A stretch of DNA of 64,000 nucleotides from Methylobacterium terricola (GCF_006151805.1 NZ_VDDA01000003.1:310001-374000), one strand, 5' to 3'; positions 1-8,742 are shown, counted from the stretch's first letter. Notes: generated by a model from the sequence alone, not told the origin. Numbers and translations are program-made.

Positions 1-486
1 CGCGACGCCGGCCCCGTCGAGCCGGCGCGCGGACAGCCCGGGCACGCCGAGCCGCAGCGCCACCTCCGCCCGCGTGCCGGAGGCGGTGCCCGCCGGCCGC
101 GCGGCACGGCTGGACGCGACATGGGTGGACGCGACATGGCTGGACGCGACATGGCTGGACGCGACATGGCTGGACGCGACATGGGTGATCGGCGGATCGG
201 AAAAGATCGCCGCCCCCTCCGTCGTCAGGGTCGGGATCTCGGCATCGCCGTCGATCGTCGCCCGGATGGCGTAGTACGAGCCGCCATCGGCGCGCGGGAC
301 CGCGAAGGGCGACGGGGAATGCATGTCGCCGAGAGGAATCGCGGAAAAGCTCGTGTCGATCGTCGCCCGCGCCGGTCTTCCGGTCAGCCGTCGGGTGATC
401 CGGCTGTCGTTGCTCAGCCTCGTCATGGCGGATTCGTGCAGGGCCTCCTGCGTCGGCAATACGAGGATCACGCGCCGCTCGGTCAT
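1..486 (-). CDS. Putative subtilisin-like (S8) serine protease, N-terminal part only
   Basis: The minus-strand frame is open from an ATG at 486 through the left window edge (162 codons, no stop). It has no hydrophobic signal peptide at the start. Residues 1-100 are a polar pro-region-like segment. Residues about 103-122 are a (VASSH)n minisatellite. The last 20 residues (ending VPGLSARRLDGAGVA) resemble the lead-in to a peptidase S8 domain, where a phrase such as 'LDGxGVxVAVxDTG' precedes the catalytic Asp. The triad itself lies outside the window, so the family call is an inference from about 20 residues. A GGCGGA stretch lies about 8 bases upstream of the ATG. A general autotransporter or unrelated secreted protein cannot be excluded. 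Confidence 0.5.
   Translation of the reverse strand, partial: MTERRVILVLPTQEALHESAMTRLSNDSRITRRLTGRPARATIDTSFSAIPLGDMHSPSPFAVPRADGGSYYAIRATIDGDAEIPTLTTEGAAIFSDPPITHVASSHVASSHVASSHVASTHVASSRAARPAGTASGTRAEVALRLGVPGLSARRLDGAGVA
108..186. repeat. 15-bp minisatellite, in frame within the S8-like gene
   Basis: Four full units of 15 bp (atgg[g/c]tggacgcgac) run from 121 to 180, with a partial unit before and the first bases of another after. On the minus strand each unit encodes VASSH, with one VASTH variant. Because 15 is a multiple of 3, changes in copy number leave the reading frame intact. Unit identity is nearly perfect, which points to recent slippage. Confidence 0.9.
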
Positions 487-780
487 CGACGAATCCGCCT
501 GAGCTTCATCCAATGGACTACCAAATTTTATTGAAATGCAAGGTTTTCCGCTGCGCGAGGGGCGCGCGCTCGCGCAAGCCTTCGACGATCGCCGGCGCGC
601 GGCCGCAACGGCGGAACAGATCGTCTCATGCCGTTCGATCATGCCGTTCGGCCGCGGCGCACCGTGCGGCGCGGCCGCGGCGACGATCCCCCGCGCCCCG
701 TGCAGGCTTGACCCCGGCCGTCATCCGGGCGAGGCCGGCGCCACCATGATCCATGCCGTGCGACCCACCGGAGGACGCCG

Positions 781-2190
781 ATGACCCTCCCGGCCCCCAC
801 GTTTCTTGAGGATGACCTGATCGCCCGCCTCGGGCAGCGCCTCGGCCCCGCCGGCCTCCTGACCGCCGAGGCCGACATGGCGCCCTTCGCGATCGACTGG
901 CGCCGCCTCTTTCCGGGCCGGCCGGCCTGCGTCGTGCGCCCGTCGAGCACCGCCGAGGTGGCCGAGGTGGTGCGGCTGTGCCGCGAGGCCGGCGCCGCCC
1001 TGGTGCCGCAGGGCGGCAATACCGGGCTCGCCGGCGGCGCGGTGCCGGATGCCTCGGGCCGGGAAGTGGTGCTGTCGCTCGCTCGCATGAACGCGATCCG
1101 GGCGATCGACCCGGTCGGCCTGACGCTGACCGCCGAGGCCGGCTGCATCCTCAAGCTCGCGCAGGACGCGGCCGACTCCGCCGGCCGGCTCCTGCCGGTG
1201 AGCTTCGCGGCGGAGGGCTCGGCGCTGGTCGGCGGCGTGATCGCGACCAATGCGGGTGGGATCAACGTGGTGCGCTACGGCATGACCCGCGGCCTCGTGC
1301 TGGGCCTCGAGGTGGTGCTCGCCGACGGCAGCATCGTCGACGGGCTGCGCGCCCTGCGCAAGGACAATGCCGGCTACGACTGGAAGCAACTCTTCATCGG
1401 CACGGAGGGCACGCTCGGCATCGTCACGGCGGCGGTCCTGCGCCTCGTGCCGAAGCCCCGCCACAGCGCGACGGCCCTCCTGGCGGTGCCCGATCCGGCG
1501 GCGGCGCTGCGGCTGTTCACCCTGGCGCAGGAGGAGATCGGCGACAGCATCCAGGCCTTCGAGCTGATCTCCGGCACCTCGCTCGGGCTCGTCGAGGAGC
1601 ATGCCGGCCTGAAGAGCCCGGTGGGTGCCTCGGGCTGGACCGTGCTGATCGAGGCGGCCTCGTCGCTCTCGGGCTTGCGCGAGGCGATGGAGGGCGTGCT
1701 CGGCACCGCTCTGGAGCGCGAGGACGCCACCGACGGGGTGCTGGCCGAATCCGGCCGCCAGGCCGCCGAGCTCTGGGCCCTGCGCGAGCACGTGACCGAG
1801 TGCGAGGCCCGCGCCGGCAAGAGCGTGAAGCACGACGTCTCGGTGCCGATCACCGCGATCCCCGCCTTCCTCGACGAGGCCGGCCGGGTGCTGGCCGCGG
1901 GCGCGCCCGGCACCCGCGTCAACGCCTTCGGCCATATGGGCGACGGCAACATCCACTACAACGTGCTGATCGGGCCCGACCATTCCTCCGAGGCGATCAA
2001 CGCCCTCGTGCACGGCGTGGTCGACCGCTACGGCGGCAGCATCTCGGCCGAGCACGGCATCGGCCAGTACCGCGTCGCCGAGCTCGCCCGCCACCGCCAC
2101 CCGGACGAGATGGCGCTGTCGCGGCGGATCAAGGCGGCGCTCGACCCGGAGGGGTTGCTGAACCCCGGCAAGGTGCTGGCGCGCGGTTAG
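781..2190 (+). CDS. FAD-binding oxidoreductase, D-2-hydroxyacid dehydrogenase type
   Basis: A 469-aa protein of the GlcD/D-LDH flavoprotein family. The N-terminal PCMH-type FAD-binding domain (about residues 35-220) carries the pyrophosphate loop QGGNTGLAGGAVP. The C-terminal FAD-oxidase domain carries GHMGDGNIHYNVL and the metal/substrate motif SAEHGIGQYR, and the protein ends in the usual LLNPGKVL. Family members oxidise D-2-hydroxy acids such as D-lactate or D-2-hydroxyglutarate to 2-oxo acids; the substrate here cannot be read. The start is set by a GGAGG 8 bases upstream. It probably reads into the GMC gene 92 bp downstream, although a hairpin repeat lies between them. Confidence 0.85.
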   Translation: MTLPAPTFLEDDLIARLGQRLGPAGLLTAEADMAPFAIDWRRLFPGRPACVVRPSSTAEVAEVVRLCREAGAALVPQGGNTGLAGGAVPDASGREVVLSLARMNAIRAIDPVGLTLTAEAGCILKLAQDAADSAGRLLPVSFAAEGSALVGGVIATNAGGINVVRYGMTRGLVLGLEVVLADGSIVDGLRALRKDNAGYDWKQLFIGTEGTLGIVTAAVLRLVPKPRHSATALLAVPDPAAALRLFTLAQEEIGDSIQAFELISGTSLGLVEEHAGLKSPVGASGWTVLIEAASSLSGLREAMEGVLGTALEREDATDGVLAESGRQAAELWALREHVTECEARAGKSVKHDVSVPITAIPAFLDEAGRVLAAGAPGTRVNAFGHMGDGNIHYNVLIGPDHSSEAINALVHGVVDRYGGSISAEHGIGQYRVAELARHRHPDEMALSRRIKAALDPEGLLNPGKVLARG

Positions 2191-2210
2191 GAGAGTCGCG
2201 CGGGGGTGAA

Positions 2211-2234
2211 CCCTCCCCCCTCTGCGGGGGAGGG
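2211..2234. repeat. GC-rich hairpin repeat (REP-like, CCCTCCCCC family)
   Basis: Perfect 9-bp arms CCCTCCCCC and GGGGGAGGG flank a ctctgc loop. The same element recurs at 55977-55999 and, inverted, at 56137-56160. It is intergenic in every case and may act as a terminator or mRNA stabiliser. Confidence 0.7.
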
Positions 2235-2282
2235 TGATGAAGCGGACCACACAACGATAATAACCAAACCCGAGGGAGGACC

Positions 2283-3878
2283 ATGGACGCGTTCGACTTC
2301 GTCATCGTCGGCGGCGGCACAGCCGGCTGCGTGCTGGCGAACCGCCTGAGCGAGGACCCTCGCACCCGCGTGCTGCTGATCGAGGCGGGCGGGGAGGGGA
2401 CGGGGTTCTGGGTCGGCATCCCGGCGGGTTTCCCCAAACTCCTCACCGGCGCCGCGTTCAACTGGCGCTTTGCCACCGAGCCGGAGCCCAACACCCACGA
2501 GCGCGCCATCGTGGTGCCCCGCGGCAAGGGCTTGGGCGGCTCGACGCTGATCAACGGCATGATCTTCGTGCGCGGCCAGAAGCAGGATTTCGACACCTGG
2601 GCCCAGAGCGGCAACCGCGGCTGGTCCTGGGACGAGGTGCTGCCCTACTTCCGCAAGCTCGAGCATTTCGAGGGCGGCGATCCGGCCCTGCGCGGCCGCG
2701 GCGGTCCGCTCCACGTCACCCGGGTCGGGGTCAGGAGCCCGCTCGCCGAAGCCTTCATCCGCGCCGGCACCGAGGCCGGCTACCCGGAGAACCCGGACTA
2801 TAACGGTGCGTCGCAGGAGGGCTTCGGCACCTACCAGGCCAACCAGCGCAACGGCCGGCGCTGGAGCGCCCGGGACGCCTACCTGCAGCCGGCCCGCGCG
2901 CGCCCGAACCTGACGGTGCGCACCCACGCCCACGTCCTGCGCCTCGACCTCGACGGGACCCGCGTGACCGGCGTCACCTACGCCCGCGACGGGCGCGAGG
3001 AGCGGGTGAGCGCCCGGGCCGAGGTGATCCTGGCGGCCGGCGCCGTGCAGTCGCCCCACCTCCTCGAGCTTTCCGGCATCGGCCGGCCGGAGGTGCTGGC
3101 CGCCGCCGGGATTCCGGTGCGCCACGCCCTGCCGGGGGTCGGCGAGAACTACCGCGACCATTACGCCACCCGGATGAACTGGCGCGTGAAGGTGCCGGTG
3201 ACCCTCAACGAGCTGACCCGCGGCTGGCGCCTCGGCCTCGCGGTCGGGCAGTATTTCCTGACGCGGCGCGGCATCCTCACCCTCGGCACCGGCCTCGCCC
3301 ACGGCTTCGTGCGCACCCGGCCGGAGCTGGCCGGGCCCGACGTGCAGTACTTCTTCATGCATGCGAGCTACGCCAACGCCGCCGACCGCACCCTCGACCG
3401 CCAGCCCGGCATGACCATCGGCGTGACGCAGCTGCGGCCGGAGTCCCGCGGCACGATCCACGCGGTCTCGGACGATCCGATGCGCCCCCCGGCGATCCGC
3501 CCGAACTTCCTCAGCGCCCGCACCGACCAGGATACCCTGATCGCCGGGATGCGCATCGCCCGGGAGGTGATCGCGCAACCCGCCATGAACCCCTACCGCG
3601 CCCACGAGCTCACTCCCGGCGACGGCGTCCAGACGGACGAGGCGTGGCTCGACTTCGCCCGCCGCAACGGCCAGACCATCTATCACCCGGTCGGCACCTG
3701 CAGCATGGGCCAGGGCCCGGAGGCGGTGGTGGACGAGCGCCTGCGGGTGCGCGGCCTCGAGGGCCTGCGGGTCATCGATGCCAGCGTGATGCCGACCGAG
3801 GTCTCGGCCAACACCCAGGCCGCCGTGATGATGATCGCCGAGAAGGGCGCGGACCTGATACGGGAGGAGCGCCGCTGA
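2283..3878 (+). CDS. GMC family oxidoreductase (choline dehydrogenase-like)
   Basis: A 531-aa flavoprotein with the N-terminal Rossmann signature FVIVGGGTAGCVLANRL (residues 4-20), the GMC signature GKGLGGSTLINGM near residue 80, and the C-terminal catalytic region with IYHPVGTCSMG and NTQAAVMMIAEKGADLI. Length is typical for BetA/AlkJ-type alcohol dehydrogenases (530-560 aa). The electron acceptor and substrate are unknown. GGGAGG lies 5 bases before the ATG. Adjacent FAD-oxidase and ureidoglycolate-lyase-like genes suggest a small catabolic cluster for an oxidised organic substrate, which is an inference. Confidence 0.88.
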   Translation: MDAFDFVIVGGGTAGCVLANRLSEDPRTRVLLIEAGGEGTGFWVGIPAGFPKLLTGAAFNWRFATEPEPNTHERAIVVPRGKGLGGSTLINGMIFVRGQKQDFDTWAQSGNRGWSWDEVLPYFRKLEHFEGGDPALRGRGGPLHVTRVGVRSPLAEAFIRAGTEAGYPENPDYNGASQEGFGTYQANQRNGRRWSARDAYLQPARARPNLTVRTHAHVLRLDLDGTRVTGVTYARDGREERVSARAEVILAAGAVQSPHLLELSGIGRPEVLAAAGIPVRHALPGVGENYRDHYATRMNWRVKVPVTLNELTRGWRLGLAVGQYFLTRRGILTLGTGLAHGFVRTRPELAGPDVQYFFMHASYANAADRTLDRQPGMTIGVTQLRPESRGTIHAVSDDPMRPPAIRPNFLSARTDQDTLIAGMRIAREVIAQPAMNPYRAHELTPGDGVQTDEAWLDFARRNGQTIYHPVGTCSMGQGPEAVVDERLRVRGLEGLRVIDASVMPTEVSANTQAAVMMIAEKGADLIREERR

Positions 3879-3901
3879 GGCGCGGCCCGAGAGGATCCGA
3901 G

Positions 3902-4380
3902 ATGCGCACCCTTCCGATCGAGCCGATCACCCCGGAGGCCTTCGCGCCCTACGGCACGCTGCTCATCGGCCCCGCCGCCGGCCCGCCGCCGGCCCGCGGC
4001 AGGACCGGGCGGCCGAGATCGAGAACGGGCGACCGGGCGCGCCCCTGAACCTCGCCCTGATCCGGAGCGAGCCCTTCGCCGCCGCCCTGCCCCTGCGCCG
4101 GCTCGAGCGGCACCCGCTCTCGGCGCAAGCCTTCCTGCCGCTCGCCGTCGGCGATTACCTGGTCGTGGTGGCGCCCGATGCCGGCGGGCGGCCGGACGAG
4201 GCGTCCTTGCGCGCCTTCCGGGTGCCGGCCGGGACGGGCATCGTCTACCGCAGCGGCGCCTGGCACGCCCACATGACCACGATGGCGGAGCCCGGCACCT
4301 TCGCGATGCTGGTGCACGAGGACGGCAGCCCTGGGGATTGCGTGTTCGCGTCGATCGCCCCGGTCACGCCGGAGGGGTGA
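3902..4380 (+). pseudogene. Ureidoglycolate lyase (AllA)-like, broken by a frameshift
   Basis: The first frame starts at the ATG at 3902 (MRTLPIEPITPEAFAPYGTL), typical of the AllA family N-terminus. Downstream, the family continues in another frame: AEIENGRPGAPLNLALIRS, then RHPLSAQAFLPL, then the His-containing YRSGAWHAHMTTM. The switch from the first frame to the second falls at about 3975-4000 in a very GC-rich tract and fits loss of one base (or gain of two). Without it the protein would be about 159 aa, the normal AllA length. AllA releases glyoxylate and urea from ureidoglycolate; here a related role is possible. A sequencing error is a real alternative. It lies 23 bp after the GMC gene and converges on the next gene. 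Confidence 0.75.
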
Positions 4381-4386
4381 CGGGCT

Positions 4387-5160
4387 TCAGTTCACCGACG
4401 GCTCGTCCAGCCGGAACGCGAAGGTCGCGGTGTAGACGTCCTCGTCGGCCAGCGTCGGGGTGGCGGAGGGGCTGACCGACTGGGTCACCGTGAGCACCTG
4501 GCTGCCGGCCTTGCGGATCGGCACCGTGGCGATGCCCTCCGGGTCGGTGGTGTAGGCCGGCATGCCGACGCGCTCCGGCTCCATGCCGCTGTCGCCGTAA
4601 TAGAGGTCGGCCCCCGGCAGCGGCGCGCCGCGGAACAGCACCCGCACCCGGATCGCCCCCGCGGTCGGGCCCGGGATCTCGACCGGCACGATCTCGAGGG
4701 TGTGGCCGACCACCCGCAGCCACGGCGCGCCGGGCCCGAAGGCGGCCTTGGCGTATTTCACCGACCAGAAGCCGGAGCGGGCCTGGGGCACCAGCCGCCG
4801 GCTGGCATTGAGGCGGGTGCCGTCGCGCAGGATCGTCCAGTAGCCGGCATCGAAGGTCGCGGCGACGAGGGTGCGGCCGGGCTTGGTGCCGAGCGGCGCC
4901 AGCAGGGCGGGGGGAACCTCCGGCGGTGCCGGCTTGAGCGCGCCGCGCAGGCCGGTCGTCCCGTCCTGCGTCAGGGCGACGAGGTCGACGAGCTGGGGCA
5001 GGGCCGGCGCCTCGCGCTTCGAGGCGTGGCCGTAATTGACCCGGACCTGGGGGACGGATTCGACGGTGCTGAGCGTCAGCCACAGCTCCTGGGCACGGCC
5101 GGGCCCTGCGGCTCCGAGGACAAGGCCGGCGGCCAGGGCGGTGCGGAGCAGGGGCAGCAT
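4387..5160 (-). CDS. DUF4198 domain-containing periplasmic protein
   Basis: A 257-aa protein with a signal peptide (residues 1-22, hydrophobic LLRTALAAGLVLGAAG, cleavage after GRAQ). The rest is beta-rich with the DUF4198 pattern: an opening ELWL, then VRVLFRGAPLPGADLYY and DPEGIATVPI, resembling carboxypeptidase-regulatory or transthyretin-like folds. Such proteins are often found near metal-uptake genes, but no such neighbour is present. The ATG at 5160 is followed directly by the signal sequence; longer readings upstream have no coding character. Function unknown. Confidence 0.75.
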   Translation of the reverse strand: MLPLLRTALAAGLVLGAAGPGRAQELWLTLSTVESVPQVRVNYGHASKREAPALPQLVDLVALTQDGTTGLRGALKPAPPEVPPALLAPLGTKPGRTLVAATFDAGYWTILRDGTRLNASRRLVPQARSGFWSVKYAKAAFGPGAPWLRVVGHTLEIVPVEIPGPTAGAIRVRVLFRGAPLPGADLYYGDSGMEPERVGMPAYTTDPEGIATVPIRKAGSQVLTVTQSVSPSATPTLADEDVYTATFAFRLDEPSVN

Positions 5161-5321
5161 CGTGGGTCGAACTCCTCGGGCGATGCCTCGTCCCGCCGGG
5201 CCGGGACGGGGATGCCGCGCGTCGACGGAAGCAGGGCCGCGAGGCCGATCCCGGGCGGACCCGCGGCCAGGCAGGATACCCCATCCGGCGCCGAACCGAT
5301 CCCCTTCGCCACGCGCGATCG

Positions 5322-6614
5322 TCACGCGGGACCGGTCCCGTGTGAACCGGCGGCGCCGTCGCCGGTTCCGTGCGCCGCGGCGAGGGCCAGGGCCTCGAGG
5401 CGCGCCTTCGCCGCCCCGTCGGTCGGGCAGCCCGCGTCGAGCCAGGCCCGGCGCGCCGCCGCGAGGCCCCGGCCGAGACCGCGGCCGGGCTTCGCGCCCG
5501 CCGCCACCAGGGCCGCCCCGGCGACGGGGAAGACCGGCACCGGCTCGCGTCCGTCGGCGAAGCGGGCCAGCAGGTCGGCGGCCTCCGGCGTGAGGACCGG
5601 CCGCGGCTCGCCCGCCAGCACCAGGGCGGCATCCGCCGCGGGCCCGGCCCCGTGCCCGGCCACGAGGCGCCGGACATCCGTCGGGACCAGGGGGGCGAGC
5701 GCCCCGTGCAGGGCCGCCTCGGCGCCGGCATAGGCCGCGAGCCGCGCGTGCTCGGCCTTCGACAGGCGCAGGGATTCGCGCAGCCGCTCGGCATCGGGGC
5801 CGGAGCGGACCGCCAGCGCGGCGAGGCGGCGCACGGGGTCCGGCTCGGCCTCGGCGGCGGCGAGGCGCGCGAGCCGGCCGAGATCGCCGACCCCACCGAT
5901 CAGGCGCCCGAGCAGCCCGGTCGCCTGCATCACCGCCGTGACGGCGGGCGCCCCGGGGGCGGCGAGCAGCTTCAGGAGTTCCCCCCGCACCCGCTCGCGG
6001 GAGAGGAGCGCCAGCCCGTCCCGGGCCTCGATCGCGGCTGCCAGACCCTCCGGATCGGGGGCCCCGGCGCCGAAGCGGGCGTGGAAGCGGAAGAAGCGGA
6101 GGGTCCGCAGGTAATCCTCGCGGATGCGCTGGCGCGCCTCGCCGATGAAGCGCACCCGGGACGCGGCGAGGTCGGCGAGGCCCCCGACCGTGTCGTGCAC
6201 GCGGCCCGCCGGATCGATCGAGAGGGCGTTGACGGTGAAGTCGCGCCGCGCCGCATCGCGGGCGAAGTCGCGGCCGAAGCGCACCACGGCGTGGCGCCCG
6301 TCGGTCTCGATGTCCTCGCGCAGGGTCGTGACCTCGAACGGCTCCCCCTCGGCCACCACCGTCACGGTGCCGTGGGCGAGGCCGGTCGGCACGGGTTTGA
6401 GGCCCGCTTCGGCTGCCCGGCGCACCACCTCCTCGGGGAGCAGGGTGGTGGCGAGGTCGATGTCGGCGACCGGGCGGCCGAGCAGCGCATCCCGCACCGC
6501 GCCGCCGACGAGGCGGGTCTCCTCGCCCGGATCCGCCAGGGCGGCGAGCACCCGGGTCAGGCGCGGCTGCGCCAGCACCGCCCGCAGGTTGGGCTCGTCG
6601 AGGGGACGGCTCAC
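5322..6614 (-). CDS. cca: CCA tRNA nucleotidyltransferase / poly(A) polymerase family
   Basis: A 430-aa class II nucleotidyltransferase. The signature GGAVRDALLGRP (residues 37-48) is followed by the metal-binding pair D51 and D53 in DIDLATT. RRDFTVNAL and the RIREDYLRTLRFFRFHARF helix follow, as in bacterial Cca/PcnB heads. It adds or repairs the 3' CCA of tRNAs. The GTG start at 6614 overlaps the stop of the upstream DUF6111 gene as GTGA, indicating translational coupling. The C-terminal half is the Ala/Arg-rich extension typical of alphaproteobacterial members. A poly(A) polymerase role cannot be excluded from sequence alone. Confidence 0.92.
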   Translation of the reverse strand: MSRPLDEPNLRAVLAQPRLTRVLAALADPGEETRLVGGAVRDALLGRPVADIDLATTLLPEEVVRRAAEAGLKPVPTGLAHGTVTVVAEGEPFEVTTLREDIETDGRHAVVRFGRDFARDAARRDFTVNALSIDPAGRVHDTVGGLADLAASRVRFIGEARQRIREDYLRTLRFFRFHARFGAGAPDPEGLAAAIEARDGLALLSRERVRGELLKLLAAPGAPAVTAVMQATGLLGRLIGGVGDLGRLARLAAAEAEPDPVRRLAALAVRSGPDAERLRESLRLSKAEHARLAAYAGAEAALHGALAPLVPTDVRRLVAGHGAGPAADAALVLAGEPRPVLTPEAADLLARFADGREPVPVFPVAGAALVAAGAKPGRGLGRGLAAARRAWLDAGCPTDGAAKARLEALALAAAHGTGDGAAGSHGTGPA

Positions 6615-6868
6615 CGGAACTGTCCGGGCACCACCCGGCCGTTCTCGATATGGGTCGGCACGAAGCCGTCCTGGTGCCGCTCGGCGGTGAGCGCCACCAC
6701 CACGAAGGAGGCGACGACCAGGGCGGCCCCCGCAAGGGCGAGGCGCAGGGCCTGGTCGCTCCAGGCCGCCCAGCGCAGCGGGTTGCGCCGGCTCAGCACC
6801 AGCCAGAGGCCGAAGGCCACGAAGGGCAGCAGGAACAGCAGCATGTCGTCGATCAGCGCGCGGGCCAT
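6611..6868 (-). CDS. DUF6111-like small membrane protein
   Basis: An 85-aa protein with two predicted transmembrane helices (about residues 8-26 and 40-62) and a short soluble tail ending NGRVVPGQFR. It resembles the alphaproteobacterial DUF6111 family. The TGA overlaps the GTG of cca. Function unknown; position between a NUDIX hydrolase and cca is the only clue. Confidence 0.7.
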   Translation of the reverse strand: MARALIDDMLLFLLPFVAFGLWLVLSRRNPLRWAAWSDQALRLALAGAALVVASFVVVALTAERHQDGFVPTHIENGRVVPGQFR

Positions 6869-6967
6869 AGGTCCCTGTCACTCGTCGGTGTCGTAGGAAA
6901 TCCAACTGGTCGCTTCGCGAAGCGGATCTCGGCTTGGCTCGGGCGCCGCGCGGGCGGACGACGCGAA

Positions 6968-6989
6968 ATCCGGAAGGCTCCTTCCGGAT
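6968..6989. repeat. Perfect inverted repeat between NUDIX and DUF6111 genes
   Basis: Ten-base arms ATCCGGAAGG and CCTTCCGGAT separated by CT. It sits just after the stop of the NUDIX gene and could act as an RNA hairpin (terminator or processing site). No T-run follows on the minus strand. Confidence 0.6.
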
Positions 6990-6994
6990 ACGTA

Positions 6995-7669
6995 TCACGC
7001 GTCCGCGTCGCGGAGCCGGTCGTAGAGGTTGCGCACGATGCCGGCGGTCACTCCCCAGATGTAGCGCTCGCCGAAGGGGATCGCGTAGTAGCGCCGCTGG
7101 CGCCCGCGCCATTCCCGGCTGTGCAGGGCGTGGTTCGCGACATCCATCAGGAAGTCGAGCGGCACCTCGAACGCCTCCGCCACCTCGTGCGGGTTGAGGG
7201 TGAGGGACGCGTCCGGTGCCACCAGCCCGACCACCGGCGTCACCAGGAAGCCGGTGCCCGACAGGTAGGGGTCGAGGTAGCCGAGCGGCGTCACCGCCGC
7301 CGGGTCGAGGCCGATCTCCTCCTGCGCCTCGCGCAAAGCCGCCGCCAGGGGAGAGGGGTCGCCGGGATCGATCTTGCCGCCCGGAAAGGCGATCTGGCCG
7401 GAATGGTCGCGCAGGTGCGGCGACCGCAGGGTGAACAGCACCGCAACGCCGTCGTCCCGCGGCACCACCGGCACCAGCACGGCGGCGAGCCGCGGCGGAC
7501 GCGACAGGGCGGCCTCCAGCACGTCGGGCTCGAGGTCGTGGTCACCCCGCGGGTTCGAGGTCGAGTCGTGCGGGCCCGGCGGCTCGGGCCGCAGGCGGGC
7601 CCGGGCGCGGTCGAGGAAGGCATCGAGGGCGGACGAACCCAGGACCTGCGGCGCGGCGAGATCGGTCAC
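6995..7669 (-). CDS. NUDIX hydrolase, CoA pyrophosphatase-like
   Basis: A 224-aa protein with the UPF0035/NudL pattern: LFTLRSPHLRDHSGQIAFPG just before the Nudix box, then GGKIDPGD and REAQEEIGL, which contains the REUXEEXGU core. The family hydrolyses CoA or related nucleotides to adenosine 3',5'-bisphosphate and phosphopantetheine. The GTG start at 7669 overlaps the TGA of the DUF1285 gene (GTGA). A 126-bp gap with two palindromes separates it from DUF6111-cca downstream, so the four-gene run may not be one transcript. Confidence 0.88.
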   Translation of the reverse strand: MTDLAAPQVLGSSALDAFLDRARARLRPEPPGPHDSTSNPRGDHDLEPDVLEAALSRPPRLAAVLVPVVPRDDGVAVLFTLRSPHLRDHSGQIAFPGGKIDPGDPSPLAAALREAQEEIGLDPAAVTPLGYLDPYLSGTGFLVTPVVGLVAPDASLTLNPHEVAEAFEVPLDFLMDVANHALHSREWRGRQRRYYAIPFGERYIWGVTAGIVRNLYDRLRDADA

Positions 7670-8265
7670 GACAGCTCGGACGTTCGGGCGATACGGTGGA
7701 AGCGTCCGCCGGCAGCGAGGCCGAACCAGCTCTCGCCCCCCTCCTCGCGCTCCTCGCAGAGTTCCACGAGGTCGTAGGTGAGCGCCCGGGTGACCCGGGC
7801 CCAGAGGCCGTGGCGCACGGCGATGTAGGGCTTGAACCCGCCCTCCGGGTCGCGCTCGAACCGCAGCGGGTGGGCGTCGTCGAGGGGGACGACGTCGTCC
7901 AGGTTGGTGCGGAAGGCGATGGCGCGGGCCTCGCCCGCGCCCTCCACCGCCAGCTCGACCGCCAGGAAGGCCGCGTCCTCCACCTCGATCCCGACCCGCT
8001 CGACCGGCGTGACCAGCACCGTACGCCCGTCGGGGTCGCGGCGCAGGATGGTCGAGAACAGCTTGACCAGGGCCGGCCGCGAGATCGGGCTGCCGTTGTA
8101 GTGCCAGGTCCCGTCGGCGGCGATCCGCATCGGGATCTCGCCGCAATAATCCGGATTCCAGCGCTCGACCGGCGGCGGGCCGCGTCGCGAGCCCTCCGCG
8201 CCGAGGGCAGCGGTGAGGCGTTCGAGGACCCCGCCGGGCGGGGCGCCGTTCGGATCGTGCGTCAT
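7666..8265 (-). CDS. DUF1285 domain-containing protein
   Basis: A 199-aa soluble protein with the DUF1285 pattern: ERWNPDYCGEIPMRIAADG then WHYNGSPISRPALVKLFSTI and YLVTP-like VLVTPVERVGIEVEDAAF. The family is widespread in proteobacteria and uncharacterised. It is the first gene of a coupled pair with the NUDIX hydrolase; this DUF1285 - NUDIX - cca order suggests a shared nucleotide or RNA-related role, which is inference. Confidence 0.85.
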   Translation of the reverse strand: MTHDPNGAPPGGVLERLTAALGAEGSRRGPPPVERWNPDYCGEIPMRIAADGTWHYNGSPISRPALVKLFSTILRRDPDGRTVLVTPVERVGIEVEDAAFLAVELAVEGAGEARAIAFRTNLDDVVPLDDAHPLRFERDPEGGFKPYIAVRHGLWARVTRALTYDLVELCEEREEGGESWFGLAAGGRFHRIARTSELS

Positions 8266-8742
8266 CCCGCTCTACATAGCGGATCGCGGCCGCTTGTGCA
8301 GGCGCGTCGTTGGAGCGCTGGCCCAGGCCGGTGCGCCGGATCGGGCGTACCCCTGCTGTGCGGATCGCGGTCGATCCCGGGCGTCGCGTCACACGGGGAG
8401 GATGGCGAAGACCCGCGTCCCGATCCATCCGGCACCGGCAGAGAGGATGCATCAAGGGCGCCCCTGCGCGGCCCGGCACGGATCGTGAAGACCGCGAGGT
8501 CCCAGGCGCCGGGCGATCACACCAGGTAGTCGGTCCTGTCACGACAACCCTGGATCGACAATAGAAGAAAAGAATCCTACTCACCGAAAGTGATGCAATA
8601 TTTTTTCTAAGATCTAACTCCTTTGTCATCAATCATTTTTGATCGCGATAACCGTTATATGTGCGGCAAAACGATGAATATATATGGGCGCTGTGCCGGA
8701 AGGTTTCACTTTTGGTTCATGGAATGAAGGCATATTGTTCTA
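8266..8742. other. 477-bp intergenic region with an AT-rich half
   Basis: The first 270 bp are GC-rich with no convincing gene. From about 8550 to 8742 composition becomes AT-rich compared with everything around it, including tracts such as atattttttct and gaatatatat. It probably carries the promoters of the divergent DUF1285 and TadG-like genes. No clean hairpin or named regulatory motif was seen. Confidence 0.6.

Noticed and set aside
108..186. Possible CRISPR-like array
   Set aside because: Direct repeats of 15 bp without spacers, in frame in a coding region; a minisatellite.
721..2250. A 509-codon frame antisense to the FAD-linked dehydrogenase
   Set aside because: Gly/His/Arg-rich shadow with no motif; the sense strand has clear FAD motifs.
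4387..6735. A 782-codon open frame on the minus strand
   Set aside because: It spans cca in another frame with Arg/Pro-rich composition. Only its last 257 codons, the DUF4198 gene, look coding.
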